Assembly: GCF_000335475.2 (NCBI RefSeq)
Contig: NZ_ANAH02000064.1
Location: forward strand, 62,001-126,000
Direction: 5' to 3'
Length of the DNA: 64,000 bases
Source: Cystobacter fuscus DSM 2262
GTDB taxonomy: Bacteria; Myxococcota; Myxococcia; Myxococcales; Myxococcaceae
The notes beneath the pieces are model-generated. The model saw nothing but the letters and a program-made list of their open reading frames with translations. It was not told the DNA's origin and made no database searches. Shown here piece after piece: positions 46,354-55,310 of this stretch; within the stretch, counting starts at the first letter, position 1; every line of letters starts with the position of its first letter. A program made the translations under genes and the position numbers.

Positions 46354-46465
46354 GGGGCTCCCTGGGCGCGGTGGGAGAAGTCGCGCTCGCTGGCGGCGTA
46401 GCATGACAGGGAGCGCATGAAACGTCGCCAGGGAGCGCCGGTGCCGCGCATGAAGTAGGGCGGAC

Positions 46466-47401
46466 TCAGGAACAGATGCCGCAGTCCGCCGCGCAGCTGT
46501 CACGCGTCGTCCCACCGCCGCACTGCTCGGTCCACTGGCACACCCCGTCCCCGCACTGGTACACCTCCTCGGGCCGCAGCCTCGTGGTGATGGGCAGGTA
46601 CTCGCGTCCGTTGAGCGTGCAGCTCGTGTAGTACGGCTGGGTGCCCGTTCGTGTGCACAGGCTCTCGCACGTTCCGACGTATGTCACCGGCGCGCACGCG
46701 GAGTCGGTGGTGCTGGACATCAGGGCGCAGGCGCGCGGCGAGCTCTCCGTGTCCTGCAGGAGGCTTCCATCCGACCCCACGAAGAAGCCCTCGCTCGTGA
46801 AGAGATTGCCGAAGAAGCACCCCTCGGGCCGTGAGTATGTCTCCAGCTCCTCCTGGCTGTACTCGAGCTCCTCCCCTTGCGTGTTCCGCCCCAGCACGGA
46901 CAGTGGAGTGTTCATCCCGTATTTGTTCACGTGCGCCACCAGGCACGCCGTCATCACCTGCTGCTCCGCCTCCGTCACCGACGCGCCCCCCGCCCACCCC
47001 GGCGTGAGGCCCAGCAGCCCCTGCCAGGTGTAGCTGTGCGCCGTGGCCGGGTCCGTGTAGGAGATGCTCTGGCCACTCCGCACGCCACAGCGCACCACGT
47101 ACTGCATCAGGGTGTCGTTCCTCGCCGGGTCACCCTGGAACCACGTCGTGAAATCGGCCGTGTTCACCCCATTCGTGGACAGGCCGTTCGTGGACAAGCC
47201 GTTCGTGGACAGCCCGTTCGTGGACAAGCCGTTGGTGGACAGCCCGTTGGTGGACAGCCCGTTGGCGATCCGGATCTCCTGGGTCTGGTTGGCGAGGGCC
47301 GACGGTGCGTGGAACTCCTGCGCGGGCCCGCAGCCCACCGCCAGCACCTGCGCCGCCAGCAGCAACCCCAGGGTTCCCTTCCATTGAATCTTCTTCATCA
47401 T
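46466..47401 (-). CDS. Cys-rich lipoprotein with NGLST pentapeptide repeats
   Basis: This is a 311-residue lipoprotein (leader ending in VGC, Cys about residue 24). Right after a short linker, residues 47-76 are six exact NGLST repeats and then NGVNT (77-81). The remaining 230 residues hold more than a dozen Cys, with a CGDGVCQWTEQCGGG-like end that could be a disulfide-rich knot. The ribosome site is AGGGG before the first of two adjacent ATGs. I recall similar NGLST-containing lipoproteins in myxobacteria, with no known role. The repeats may extend the protein away from the membrane. Repeat number may vary by slippage. Confidence 0.7.
   Translation of the reverse strand: MMKKIQWKGTLGLLLAAQVLAVGCGPAQEFHAPSALANQTQEIRIANGLSTNGLSTNGLSTNGLSTNGLSTNGLSTNGVNTADFTTWFQGDPARNDTLMQYVVRCGVRSGQSISYTDPATAHSYTWQGLLGLTPGWAGGASVTEAEQQVMTACLVAHVNKYGMNTPLSVLGRNTQGEELEYSQEELETYSRPEGCFFGNLFTSEGFFVGSDGSLLQDTESSPRACALMSSTTDSACAPVTYVGTCESLCTRTGTQPYYTSCTLNGREYLPITTRLRPEEVYQCGDGVCQWTEQCGGGTTRDSCAADCGICS
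47159..47263 (-). repeat. Seven tandem 15-bp units coding NGLST repeats
   Basis: These 105 bases consist of seven 15-base units inside the lipoprotein gene. The last unit codes NGVNT. Units differ slightly (GTTCGTGGACA/GTTGGTGGACA types), so this is a maintained coding repeat, not a perfect microsatellite. Confidence 0.85.
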
Positions 47402-47558
47402 GTTGTACCCCTTGTCTTCGTGAAGACGCGTTGTCGTTGCCCCACCGGCCAGGGCACACGCGTTCTCCCTCGAGGGGCGTGATGGAGGCGTGACAGGACC
47501 AGCCCCCGAGGCGAGCCCCCTCTCCGGGGAGCTCGCCAGCTCGCGAGGACGTCCTCGT

Positions 47559-49292
47559 TCAGTCCAGATGGACGATCAAATCGCTGAACGACTGAGTGGA
47601 GGAGGACGTGTCCTTGCACGCCGTCCCGCCGATCAGGCGCGAGCCCATGTCGAACAGGATGCGCACATGCTTGCCGCCAGGAGTGGGAATCACCGTTTCC
47701 GGCGCGGAGTCCGAGGGCGCGCTCAGGTCCATCACCTTCACCGGCGCACTGCCCGCGACGCCGCTCCACCGCCAGAGCGCGAAGGGCCCGTTGCTCTCGT
47801 CAGCGGGCCCGCTGAGCAGCAGCATCGCCTGATGGGCTTCGGACCACGCCATGCCCCGGATGCCCTGGCCTCCCAGGTTCACGAGGATCGCCTGCCCGAA
47901 CCGGGCCGTGGCCCCCGCCACCACCGCGTCGGGATTGGTCAGCGTGACCATCACCGCGCTCGTGCCGGAGCGGGGGTTGCGGAAGCCCAGCACCAGCTCT
48001 CCCGAGGGAAGCGCCGCCAGCCCCTCGATGTTGGTGCCATTCACCTTCGGCGCGAGCTCCGGCACCGTGGCCTCCGACAGCCGCGAGCGCTCCTTGAGCA
48101 GCGTGATGACCGAGGTGTTGGGGACGGTCCAGTTGGACGCCACCAGCATGTCCCTCAACAGGTTCGACGAGGTTCCCGCGACCTGGAGCGAGGCCGTGGG
48201 CACCGTGCCCGAGACGTCGAGGGCGAAGAACTTGTAGCGCGACGTCTCGAGCTCTCCGTTCTTGTTGCGAGCATGGGAGGTGGTCACGTAGATGCGGTTG
48301 CCCACGCGCGCGGCGTCCTCGAAGTCGGCCTCGTCCGAGGACGAGAGGCCCAGCGCGCCGCTCAACTCCTTGCTCTGGACCGCGGTGGTTCCCGAGCCCT
48401 GGGCGAAGATGCGCGCGGTCTGGGACTCATCGTTGAAGTTCAGGAAGTGGGTGGAGTCGAGCCACACCCCGCCCGAGCCGTCGCAGGTGCCCTTGTACGT
48501 CCCCGCGACCGGTGCCCCCCCGTCCGTGCCACCGTCGGAGCCGCCCCCTCCAGTCGTTCCTCCATCCCCGCTGGACACCTCCCAGGACACCGTCAGCTTC
48601 GGGCGGGAAGTCTTGGTCGAGTACTCGCTCGAGCGGATCTCCAGCCGGTTGTCATTGTCCTTGTTGGCGACGATGACCCCGTGGTTGCTCGACGGATTGG
48701 CCACCCACCCGCGCACCACCTCGAGCCCTTGCGCGTTCAGCGTCACGGTGTACGTCCCCGTGGCGGAGGCCCGGATGGAGCCCAGCGAGGCCGTGTTCCG
48801 GTCGCCTGCTCCATCCGCGCCATTCGACGCCCAGTCCTGGCTGGAGTCCGCCTGCTGCCAGGTGACCTGGCTCTCGTTCCAATCGCGCGTCAGTTCGTAG
48901 AAGTCGTAGCTCTGGTCCGCCTTGTCGGACACCGTCACGACGATGGAGGCCGAGCGGATGATGGCATTCGCCGGGATGCTGGAGACATCCCAGCGCAGCA
49001 GGATGTAGTTCTCGTTGCCGCTGCCGGCGGGCGTGTCTCCGCTCGCCGAGAGGCTGGTGGCCGAGCCATGGTTGGCGTTGGTGTCTTCCTCCTCGATCAT
49101 CGCATCGCGGGTCCCCGCGTAGCTCGAGGACGGCGACACCCCGTCCTGGAACGACGTGCTCGTCAGCCCCTGGGAGAGGGAGGAGAACTCCGTCTCCGCG
49201 CCGCTCTCGTCGAATCGCTCGGAGCCGCACCCCGCGGCCACCAGGAAGCACATCGCCAACGCACCACTGACTGGAACCTTCCATCCACGCAT
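47559..49292 (-). CDS. DNRLRE-domain and DUF3616-like secreted lipoprotein
   Basis: This is a 577-residue lipoprotein (leader ending VAAGC, Cys about residue 22). Residues about 45-215 look like a DNRLRE-type beta-sandwich (TRDWNESQVTW, DNRLEIRSSE, SRPKLTVSWE). A Gly/Ser/Asp-rich linker follows, then about 320 residues of a propeller-like domain resembling DUF3616 (HFLNFNDESQTARIF at its start, later ALPSGELVLGFRNPR). DNRLRE domains occur in secreted adhesive or hydrolytic proteins; this protein shows no catalytic motif. The ATG at 49292 was chosen for the leader. It is read on the same strand as the LysR gene 87 bases upstream. Function unknown. Confidence 0.65.
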   Translation of the reverse strand: MRGWKVPVSGALAMCFLVAAGCGSERFDESGAETEFSSLSQGLTSTSFQDGVSPSSSYAGTRDAMIEEEDTNANHGSATSLSASGDTPAGSGNENYILLRWDVSSIPANAIIRSASIVVTVSDKADQSYDFYELTRDWNESQVTWQQADSSQDWASNGADGAGDRNTASLGSIRASATGTYTVTLNAQGLEVVRGWVANPSSNHGVIVANKDNDNRLEIRSSEYSTKTSRPKLTVSWEVSSGDGGTTGGGGSDGGTDGGAPVAGTYKGTCDGSGGVWLDSTHFLNFNDESQTARIFAQGSGTTAVQSKELSGALGLSSSDEADFEDAARVGNRIYVTTSHARNKNGELETSRYKFFALDVSGTVPTASLQVAGTSSNLLRDMLVASNWTVPNTSVITLLKERSRLSEATVPELAPKVNGTNIEGLAALPSGELVLGFRNPRSGTSAVMVTLTNPDAVVAGATARFGQAILVNLGGQGIRGMAWSEAHQAMLLLSGPADESNGPFALWRWSGVAGSAPVKVMDLSAPSDSAPETVIPTPGGKHVRILFDMGSRLIGGTACKDTSSSTQSFSDLIVHLD

Positions 49293-49379
49293 GTCGTGTC
49301 CCTCGCGCCCTGAGGCGAAAGCCGGGGACGGTGGCCCATCTGGCGCACGCGCCACGTGACGTTTCGTCAACAATCCACG

Positions 49380-50309
49380 TCAGTCCCCGGTGGGCGCCTC
49401 CTCCGCGCTCGTGCCGAACTGCTTCGCGCAGAGGGCGGCGATCCAATCCATGAAGAGCCGCACGCGCGGCGGCACCTTGCGCTGGTAGGGGTGCACCAGC
49501 GCGAGCGGCAGGGGAGGGGGGCGTGCATTCGGGAGCACCTCACGCAACCGTCCGTCCGCCATGTGGGCCGCGAGGCGATAGGCTGGCACCTGGATGAGCC
49601 CGAAGTGCGCCAGGCACCCGGAGACGTATGCCTCCGAGTCCATCACCGTCAGGACGCCGTTCATCGTCACCTGCTTCAGTTCGCCGCGCACGACGAAGTC
49701 CAGCGGATAGGGCTTGCCGGTGGTGGCCTCCACGTAGTTGACGGCCCAGTGCCGCTCCAGGGCCTCGAGCGAGCGGGGCTCGCCCTTGCGTGCGAGGTAG
49801 ATCGTGCTCGCGAAGGTGGCTTGCGGCATCGGCGTCAGCCGCCGTACGACCAGGTGCGGCGTATCCACGACGCCGGCGCGCAATGCGCAGTCCACGCCCT
49901 CCCGCACGAGGTCGACGGCGCGGTCCCCGGTGCCAACCTCCACGTCGATTCGCGGATAGCGCTCGTGGAAATCGGGCAGCGCCGGGATGACGACGTGCGC
50001 CGCCATGCCCGCGACCATGTGGATCCGCACCTTGCCCCGGAGCTTGCCCGCGCCCTGCGCCAGCTCCGCCTCCGCGTCCTCCACCTCCGCGAGGACGCGC
50101 GTACAGCGCCGGTAGTAGAGCTGTCCCTCGGGGGTCGCGCTCACCTCGCGCGTCGTGCGGTGCAGCAGCCGGGCGCCGAGCCTCGACTCCAGTTGCTGCA
50201 CCGCGAGCGTGACGGTCGCGCGCGGCAACCCCAGGTCCGTCGCCGCCTTCGTGAAGCTGCCCAACTCGACAATGCGCGTGAAGACACGCATCGCGTCGAA
50301 ACGGTCCAT
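49380..50309 (-). CDS. LysR-family transcription regulator
   Basis: This is a 309-residue regulator. The N-terminal helix-turn-helix (residues about 4-63) contains FTKAATDLGLPRATVTLAVQQLESRLGARLL, the LysR signature. Residues about 90-300 form the periplasmic-binding-like effector domain, of the group that has IHMVAGMAAHVVIPALPDF. It probably regulates a nearby gene in response to a small molecule. LysR genes usually lie divergent from their target, but here both neighbours are on the same strand, so the target is unclear. The PNGase A-like and aldehyde-oxidoreductase genes upstream are possible targets. Confidence 0.85.
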   Translation of the reverse strand: MDRFDAMRVFTRIVELGSFTKAATDLGLPRATVTLAVQQLESRLGARLLHRTTREVSATPEGQLYYRRCTRVLAEVEDAEAELAQGAGKLRGKVRIHMVAGMAAHVVIPALPDFHERYPRIDVEVGTGDRAVDLVREGVDCALRAGVVDTPHLVVRRLTPMPQATFASTIYLARKGEPRSLEALERHWAVNYVEATTGKPYPLDFVVRGELKQVTMNGVLTVMDSEAYVSGCLAHFGLIQVPAYRLAAHMADGRLREVLPNARPPPLPLALVHPYQRKVPPRVRLFMDWIAALCAKQFGTSAEEAPTGD

Positions 50310-50404
50310 TCACCTCGCCCTTCGCGTCAAGTGCCCGTCCAGTGTTCTCCGCTCGGGGACCCACGTCCCGCCGGGCGTGGGTCCTCCTTTCTGCCCCGCG
50401 TCCG

Positions 50405-52033
50405 TCAATCGCAGTGCTGGACGTCCTCGGTGACCGTGCCGTTGCGCGTGGAGATGGAGCGGTCGTAGCAGGCGCCGCGCTCCCCGGTCAGCCGGTAGCG
50501 CTGGGTGGAGGTGCCCACCGCGTTGCGCTGCGCACGCGGTACTCCATAGTTGTAGGCGGCCTCGCCGGTATAGAGGTCACTCAGCGCCCGGTGCTCCAGC
50601 GTGAGCGGCCACCGGGTGGTGCGCGCGTCCTCCTCGTCGTGCAGGGAGATGGTCGTGGTGAGCCGGTTCTCCGGCGACACGCTGATGCGCCCATCGAGCG
50701 TGAAGCGCTTGTCGGACCGGCTCACGGTCGGGATGAGGCCGCGGTCGAAGACCGTGACGGTGCTGGAGTCGCTCCAGGTCGCGGTGAGTGCATCCGGGTT
50801 CTCCTGCTCTCCCAGCCAGCGGTGCATGCTCTCGTTGGACACCGACTGCTCGACGGTCGTCACCACCGGGCCGTGCGAGGTCCACAGGAAACCGGAGACG
50901 CGCAGGCGGTGGCCGCCCCGTGTGTCCAGTTGGTTCCAGCCGTCCACCAGCGCGTGCGTCGAGTCGTTGGTCTGCGCACCGAGCCGATGCTCGGTCAGCT
51001 CGCCAGTGACGCGCTTGCTCCGCGCGTCGCGCCAGACGAACACGTGGGTCGGCAGGTCCCAGCCCGGGCGGCCTTCGGGAACACCCAGCACCCGCACCGC
51101 GAGCTGGTGCGGCTGGCCGTCGGTCAGCCCTCCGACGAACGGGGTCAGGTCATAGCGGATGGGGCGGATGTCGAAGGCGCGCGGCGCCGGCAGCACGTAC
51201 CACAGGAAGGGGTTGGACCAGCCGCCCGTGTAGACATGCGGGAAGGGCATGGCGATACCGGCCACCTTGCCATCCACCTCGATCCGCACCTCGCGGTACG
51301 GGCCCGAGTCGGCGGGGCAGGAGTAGGGCACCACCGTGGGCACGGTGAAGTACCAGAACTCCTCGCAGCCTCCGCCCGAGCCGGTCGCGTACACCTCGGC
51401 GACGAGCCGCTCGGTGTTGGCGGGCACCGTCACCTCTCCCACCAGCGCGCTGCCCTCACGGCGCGGGTTGGCCAGGGGCAGCACGTCGCTCGCGGTGTCG
51501 GCCGGCTTGTAGCGGCCCTTCGCCTGGTAGAAGGTCAGGTACACCTGCACGTCCAGCACGCCGGTGTAGGTCTCGTTGACCACGTTGCCAATCAGCATCC
51601 AGATGGGCTGGGGCCGGGAGAGCAGCGGGGCGTAGGCGGTGACGTCCTTCTCCACCGACCAGGTGATGCCGTCCCGGGAGGGCTCGGGCGTGGACGTCTT
51701 GAAGATCGTGACCCCACCCACCTCCAGGTGACCGAGCCGATCGTACTGGACGCCCTGGACCTTGCCTTCCATGCGCAGCACCACCTTGTTCCAGGGCCCG
51801 GGGCAGTCCGCGGGCGGAGTGAAGGTGCTGGTGTAGGGGGTGAAGTCGTCGAACTTCTCGTCGACGATCTTCACCGTGCACGACGTCGTCGCTGGCTTCT
51901 CCACCGCGGGGGCGGCGGTGCGCGGGTCGTCCCAATCCGTACCGAACTCGGGGGGCGGCTCGGCGGCCCGGGCGGAGCTCATCGCTCCGAGCGCGAGGCC
52001 CGTTGCCATGAGGAGGGCGGGGAGACGATTCAT
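50405..52033 (-). CDS. PNGase A-like peptide N-glycan amidase, exported
   Basis: This is a 542-residue protein with a signal peptide (residues 1-23, ARA). Residues about 45-500 match the plant/fungal-type peptide-N4-(N-acetyl-beta-glucosaminyl)asparagine amidase A family: NKVVLRMEGKVQGVQYDR near 85, GVTIFKTSTPEPSRDGI, then EKDVTAY near 130. PNGase A releases N-glycans from glycoproteins by cleaving the Asn side-chain amide and is uncommon in bacteria. In a predator it could strip glycans from eukaryotic prey. The ATG at 52033 has a GGAG site; frame upstream of it is shadow. It is 68 bases after the PaoC-like gene on the same strand. Confidence 0.72.
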   Translation of the reverse strand: MNRLPALLMATGLALGAMSSARAAEPPPEFGTDWDDPRTAAPAVEKPATTSCTVKIVDEKFDDFTPYTSTFTPPADCPGPWNKVVLRMEGKVQGVQYDRLGHLEVGGVTIFKTSTPEPSRDGITWSVEKDVTAYAPLLSRPQPIWMLIGNVVNETYTGVLDVQVYLTFYQAKGRYKPADTASDVLPLANPRREGSALVGEVTVPANTERLVAEVYATGSGGGCEEFWYFTVPTVVPYSCPADSGPYREVRIEVDGKVAGIAMPFPHVYTGGWSNPFLWYVLPAPRAFDIRPIRYDLTPFVGGLTDGQPHQLAVRVLGVPEGRPGWDLPTHVFVWRDARSKRVTGELTEHRLGAQTNDSTHALVDGWNQLDTRGGHRLRVSGFLWTSHGPVVTTVEQSVSNESMHRWLGEQENPDALTATWSDSSTVTVFDRGLIPTVSRSDKRFTLDGRISVSPENRLTTTISLHDEEDARTTRWPLTLEHRALSDLYTGEAAYNYGVPRAQRNAVGTSTQRYRLTGERGACYDRSISTRNGTVTEDVQHCD

Positions 52034-52101
52034 GGTGTTCTCCAGGAAGGCAGGGAAAGCCTGGAGAGAGTAGGACTCATGGGCGCCGGGGGCAATGACA
52101 C

Positions 52102-54306
52102 TTACAGCACGTCCTCGATACGGATGGGCAGGTGACGGATGCGGCGCCCGGTGGCGTGGTGGATGGCGTTGACGATCGCGGGGGCTACCCCGACCATCAC
52201 CACCTCGCCCAGCCCCTTGACGCCCAGCTCGTTGATGAGCGGATCCGGCTCGTCGATGAACTCCGCTTCGAGTGAGCCAATGTCCGCGTGGACGGGAATC
52301 GCGTACTCCGCGAGGTCGGCGTTGAGGAAGCCCCCGTAGCGGGGATCCACCTCGCTCTCCTCGCGCAGCGCCGCGCCGAGGCCCCAGATGACGCCGCCGA
52401 AGACCTGGCTGCGCGCCGTGCGGGGGCTGATGACCCGGCCACAGTCCAGCACGCTCACGACACGCGGCACGCGGATCCGCCGGGTGCGCGGCTCGATCCG
52501 CACCTCGACGAAGTGGGCGCAGTAACTGAAGGAGACGTAGTCGGGATAGACCGGGCCGACGGCCGAGGGGAGTCCCTGGGACACACGGTCGAAGATCGCC
52601 TCGGGCTGGCCGGGCGCGCGGTGCCGTGCCTCGACCTCGAGGAACGGCTTGCCGGCCTCTCGCAGGATCTGCTGGGGCGTGCGGCCAGCGGGTCCGTTCC
52701 CCTCGAGCTGTCGCAGTTCCTTCATCAGGTTCACGGCCGCCTGGTGCACGGCCGGTAGCGCCGTGGCGGTGCCCCAGGAGCCCGCGGTGAGGTGCTGGGG
52801 CAGGCTCCCGGTATTCCCGACGGAAACGGTCACCGTCTCGGGCGGGACGCCGAGCTCCGCCGCGACGGTGGCCGCGATGGCCGTGCGGATGCCCTGGCCC
52901 ATTTCGTGTCCACCGACGCTCACGTGGATTCCGCCCGCATCGGTCACGCGCAGCCGCGCGATGGCCGGCGCGGTCGCCGCCTTGTAGGCCCCGATGGCGA
53001 CGCCCCATCCGACGAGGGTGCCATCGGCCAGACTCATCGAGCCCGGAGTGGGGGTCCGCTTCTCCCAGCCGAACCGCGCGGCGCCCCTCTTCAGGCACTC
53101 CGCGACATGCCGGGACGACAACGGCCGGCCGGTCAATGCATCCACCGACGTGTCGTTGGCGATGCGGAGCGCAACCGGGTCCATCCCGAGCTTGTACGCC
53201 AGCTCGTCGACGGCGGTTTCGAAGGCACACGCGGCGATGTGCTCGAAGGGGGCTCGCGCGTAGCCCGGTGTCTGGATGTCGTTGCGGATCAGGCGTTCGT
53301 AGCCACGGAAGTTCGCGATGCCGTACAGGCGCGAGGTCACCTCCGCGTAGGACAGGGGGAAGAGGTCATGGCGCGAGGTCTGGTGGTCGGCCTCGTACAC
53401 GGCGGCCACCATGTGGCCCGACACCTCCGCGCCCAGCCGCACCGTATGGCGGCTGGCGGGGCGGAAGCTGGCGATGTTGTAGATCTGCCCTCGGGTGAGC
53501 ACCAGCTTGACCGGCCGGCCGAGCTCGCGCGCGGCCAGGGCGACCAGCGGCGTATGCGCCTGCATCGCGTTCTTCTGACCGAAGCCTCCGCCCACCGTGG
53601 GGGAGAACACCTTGATCTTGTCCGGTGACAAGCCGAACACCCTGGCCAGCCCGTGCCGGACCGCCTCGGCGTTCTGCGTCGGCTCACAGACCGTGAGGGT
53701 TCCGTCGGACCACTCCGCCACGGTGGTCAATAGCTCCATGGGGTTCTGGTGCTGGGGTGGACCCCGGAAGGTCGCGTCCACGCGTACCGCGGCCGACGCC
53801 AGTGCTCCGTCCGCATCGCCCACGACCTTGTCCGCGTAGGCGGGCTTGGGCAGGGGCGAGTCCGCCTGGGGGAGGATTTCCGCACCGGGCGCGTCCAGCG
53901 TCACGCTGATGGATTCCTGTTCGTACGTGGCGCGAACGAGCGCCGCGCCCTCGCGTGCCGCCTCGAGCGTGTCGGCCACCACCAGGGCGATGGGTTGCCC
54001 GCGATGGGCGATCGCCGTGTCCAGCAGGGGTTGCAGGCTCTGGACGCTGTACCCGCCGCTCATCAAGAACCCGGCGGACCGCATGCCCGCCGTGTCGAGG
54101 TGGGTCAGCACCCGGCGCACGCCAGGCACGGCGAGGGCCGCTTCCGTGTCGAGGCTCGTGAGGCGGCCACGGCCAATGGTGGCCACCGCGAGCCACGCGT
54201 GGGCGAGCCCGGGACCGACATGGTCGGCGGCGTACCGTGTCGCGCCGCGAACCTTGTCGCGCGCATCGACGCGGGGAATGTCTGGATGACTGCCTCGAGC
54301 ATTCAT
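52102..54306 (-). CDS. PaoC-like molybdopterin-binding aldehyde oxidoreductase large subunit
   Basis: This is a 734-residue protein of the xanthine dehydrogenase large-subunit family, close in length to E. coli PaoC (YagR). Conserved blocks include GGGFGQKN near 235 (Mo cofactor region), GYARAPFEH near 345, GQGIRTAIA near 465 and the C-terminal catalytic Glu in KGLGEVVMVG near 700. It should oxidise aldehydes to acids with molybdopterin cytosine dinucleotide. Its start overlaps the FAD subunit stop (ATGA), so the two are translated together. No export signal is seen on this subunit; the family is exported as a complex with the Tat signal on the small subunit. Confidence 0.85.
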   Translation of the reverse strand: MNARGSHPDIPRVDARDKVRGATRYAADHVGPGLAHAWLAVATIGRGRLTSLDTEAALAVPGVRRVLTHLDTAGMRSAGFLMSGGYSVQSLQPLLDTAIAHRGQPIALVVADTLEAAREGAALVRATYEQESISVTLDAPGAEILPQADSPLPKPAYADKVVGDADGALASAAVRVDATFRGPPQHQNPMELLTTVAEWSDGTLTVCEPTQNAEAVRHGLARVFGLSPDKIKVFSPTVGGGFGQKNAMQAHTPLVALAARELGRPVKLVLTRGQIYNIASFRPASRHTVRLGAEVSGHMVAAVYEADHQTSRHDLFPLSYAEVTSRLYGIANFRGYERLIRNDIQTPGYARAPFEHIAACAFETAVDELAYKLGMDPVALRIANDTSVDALTGRPLSSRHVAECLKRGAARFGWEKRTPTPGSMSLADGTLVGWGVAIGAYKAATAPAIARLRVTDAGGIHVSVGGHEMGQGIRTAIAATVAAELGVPPETVTVSVGNTGSLPQHLTAGSWGTATALPAVHQAAVNLMKELRQLEGNGPAGRTPQQILREAGKPFLEVEARHRAPGQPEAIFDRVSQGLPSAVGPVYPDYVSFSYCAHFVEVRIEPRTRRIRVPRVVSVLDCGRVISPRTARSQVFGGVIWGLGAALREESEVDPRYGGFLNADLAEYAIPVHADIGSLEAEFIDEPDPLINELGVKGLGEVVMVGVAPAIVNAIHHATGRRIRHLPIRIEDVL

Positions 54307-55307
54307 GACGGTTCCGCCCTTCTTCGTGCGATCAACAACGCGTCCGTGACCGTGCGCGCCCCCAGCTCGACCTTGAATGCGTTCTGACGGCCTGGTTTCG
54401 CGGCCGCGAACGCGGCCTGGCCCGCGCGTCGTGCGACGTCCTCGGTCAGGAGTTGGCCGAGCAGCACGTTCTCGGCCTCCGGCGACCGCCAGGGCCGGGT
54501 CGCCACGCCGCCCAGGGCGACCCGCGCCTCGGTGACCACGCCGCCCTCGAGCCGGACGGCGACGGCCGCCGACGTGAGCGCGAACGCATAGGACTCCCGG
54601 TCACGGATCTTGTGATAGGTCGACCCACGGCCCGCCCGGGACGTCGGCACACGAATACGGACGAGCAATTCGTCGGGGGCGAGCACCGTTTCGATGTCGG
54701 GCGTGGAGCCCGGCTCCCGATGCAGCTCGCGCAGCGGGATGGAGCGCTCGCCTCGCGGGCTCAGCGTGTCCACCACCGCATCGAAGGCCAGCAGGGCGAT
54801 GGCCCAGTCCCCTGGATACACCGCGCTGCAAGCGTCGCTCGCGCCGAGGATCGCGTGGCCCCGATCCAGGCCCTCGCGTGCCGCGCAGCCGCTGCCGGGA
54901 GCGCGCTTGTTGCAGGGAAACACCTCTCCGCCGCGGAAATAGGCACAGCGGGTGCGCTGCAACAGATTCGGACCGACCCGGGCCATGTTGCGCAACTGCT
55001 GCGAGGCGGCCTTGGCCAGGGACTCCGACAGCGCGGGATAGTCCTCGCGCAGCCGGAGATCGGCGGCGACGTCACTCATCCGGGCCAGCGCCCCGAAGAC
55101 CAGCTCATGCGACCCGGAGGTATCGACGCGCGCGAGCATGTCCAAGCGGGACACGTCGATGAGGGTGCGGGGGGCCTCCGCGCCCAGCTTCATGAGATCG
55201 AAGAGCGTGGTGCCGCCGGCCAGGAACCGGGTGCCGGGTCCGCCGTCGGCCATGGCCCGGATGGCTTCCGCGGGAGTCGAGGGCCGCACGTACGTGAAGC
55301 GTTGCAT
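54303..55307 (-). CDS. PaoB-like FAD-binding subunit of aldehyde oxidoreductase
   Basis: This is a 334-residue FAD-binding subunit of the molybdenum hydroxylase family. The FAD loop FLAGGTTLFDLMKLG lies near residues 28-43. A Cys cluster near 122-145 (CAYFRGGEVFPCNKRAPGSGC) matches the extra 4Fe-4S site of PaoB-type subunits, which xanthine dehydrogenases lack. It passes electrons between the 2Fe-2S subunit and an acceptor. It follows the 2Fe-2S gene by 3 bases and overlaps the large subunit gene by 4 bases. The gene order small-FAD-large is that of paoABC. Confidence 0.85.
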   Translation of the reverse strand: MQRFTYVRPSTPAEAIRAMADGGPGTRFLAGGTTLFDLMKLGAEAPRTLIDVSRLDMLARVDTSGSHELVFGALARMSDVAADLRLREDYPALSESLAKAASQQLRNMARVGPNLLQRTRCAYFRGGEVFPCNKRAPGSGCAAREGLDRGHAILGASDACSAVYPGDWAIALLAFDAVVDTLSPRGERSIPLRELHREPGSTPDIETVLAPDELLVRIRVPTSRAGRGSTYHKIRDRESYAFALTSAAVAVRLEGGVVTEARVALGGVATRPWRSPEAENVLLGQLLTEDVARRAGQAAFAAAKPGRQNAFKVELGARTVTDALLIARRRAEPS

Positions 55308-55310
55308 GGC

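Noticed and set aside
47159-47263. Possible CRISPR or non-coding tandem repeat
   Set aside because: Units are 15 bases, contiguous, in frame and encode NGLST. There are no spacers.
52034-53230. N-terminal extension of the PNGase A-like protein
   Set aside because: It overlaps the PaoC-like gene, has no homology, and precedes a good signal peptide and GGAG site at 52033.
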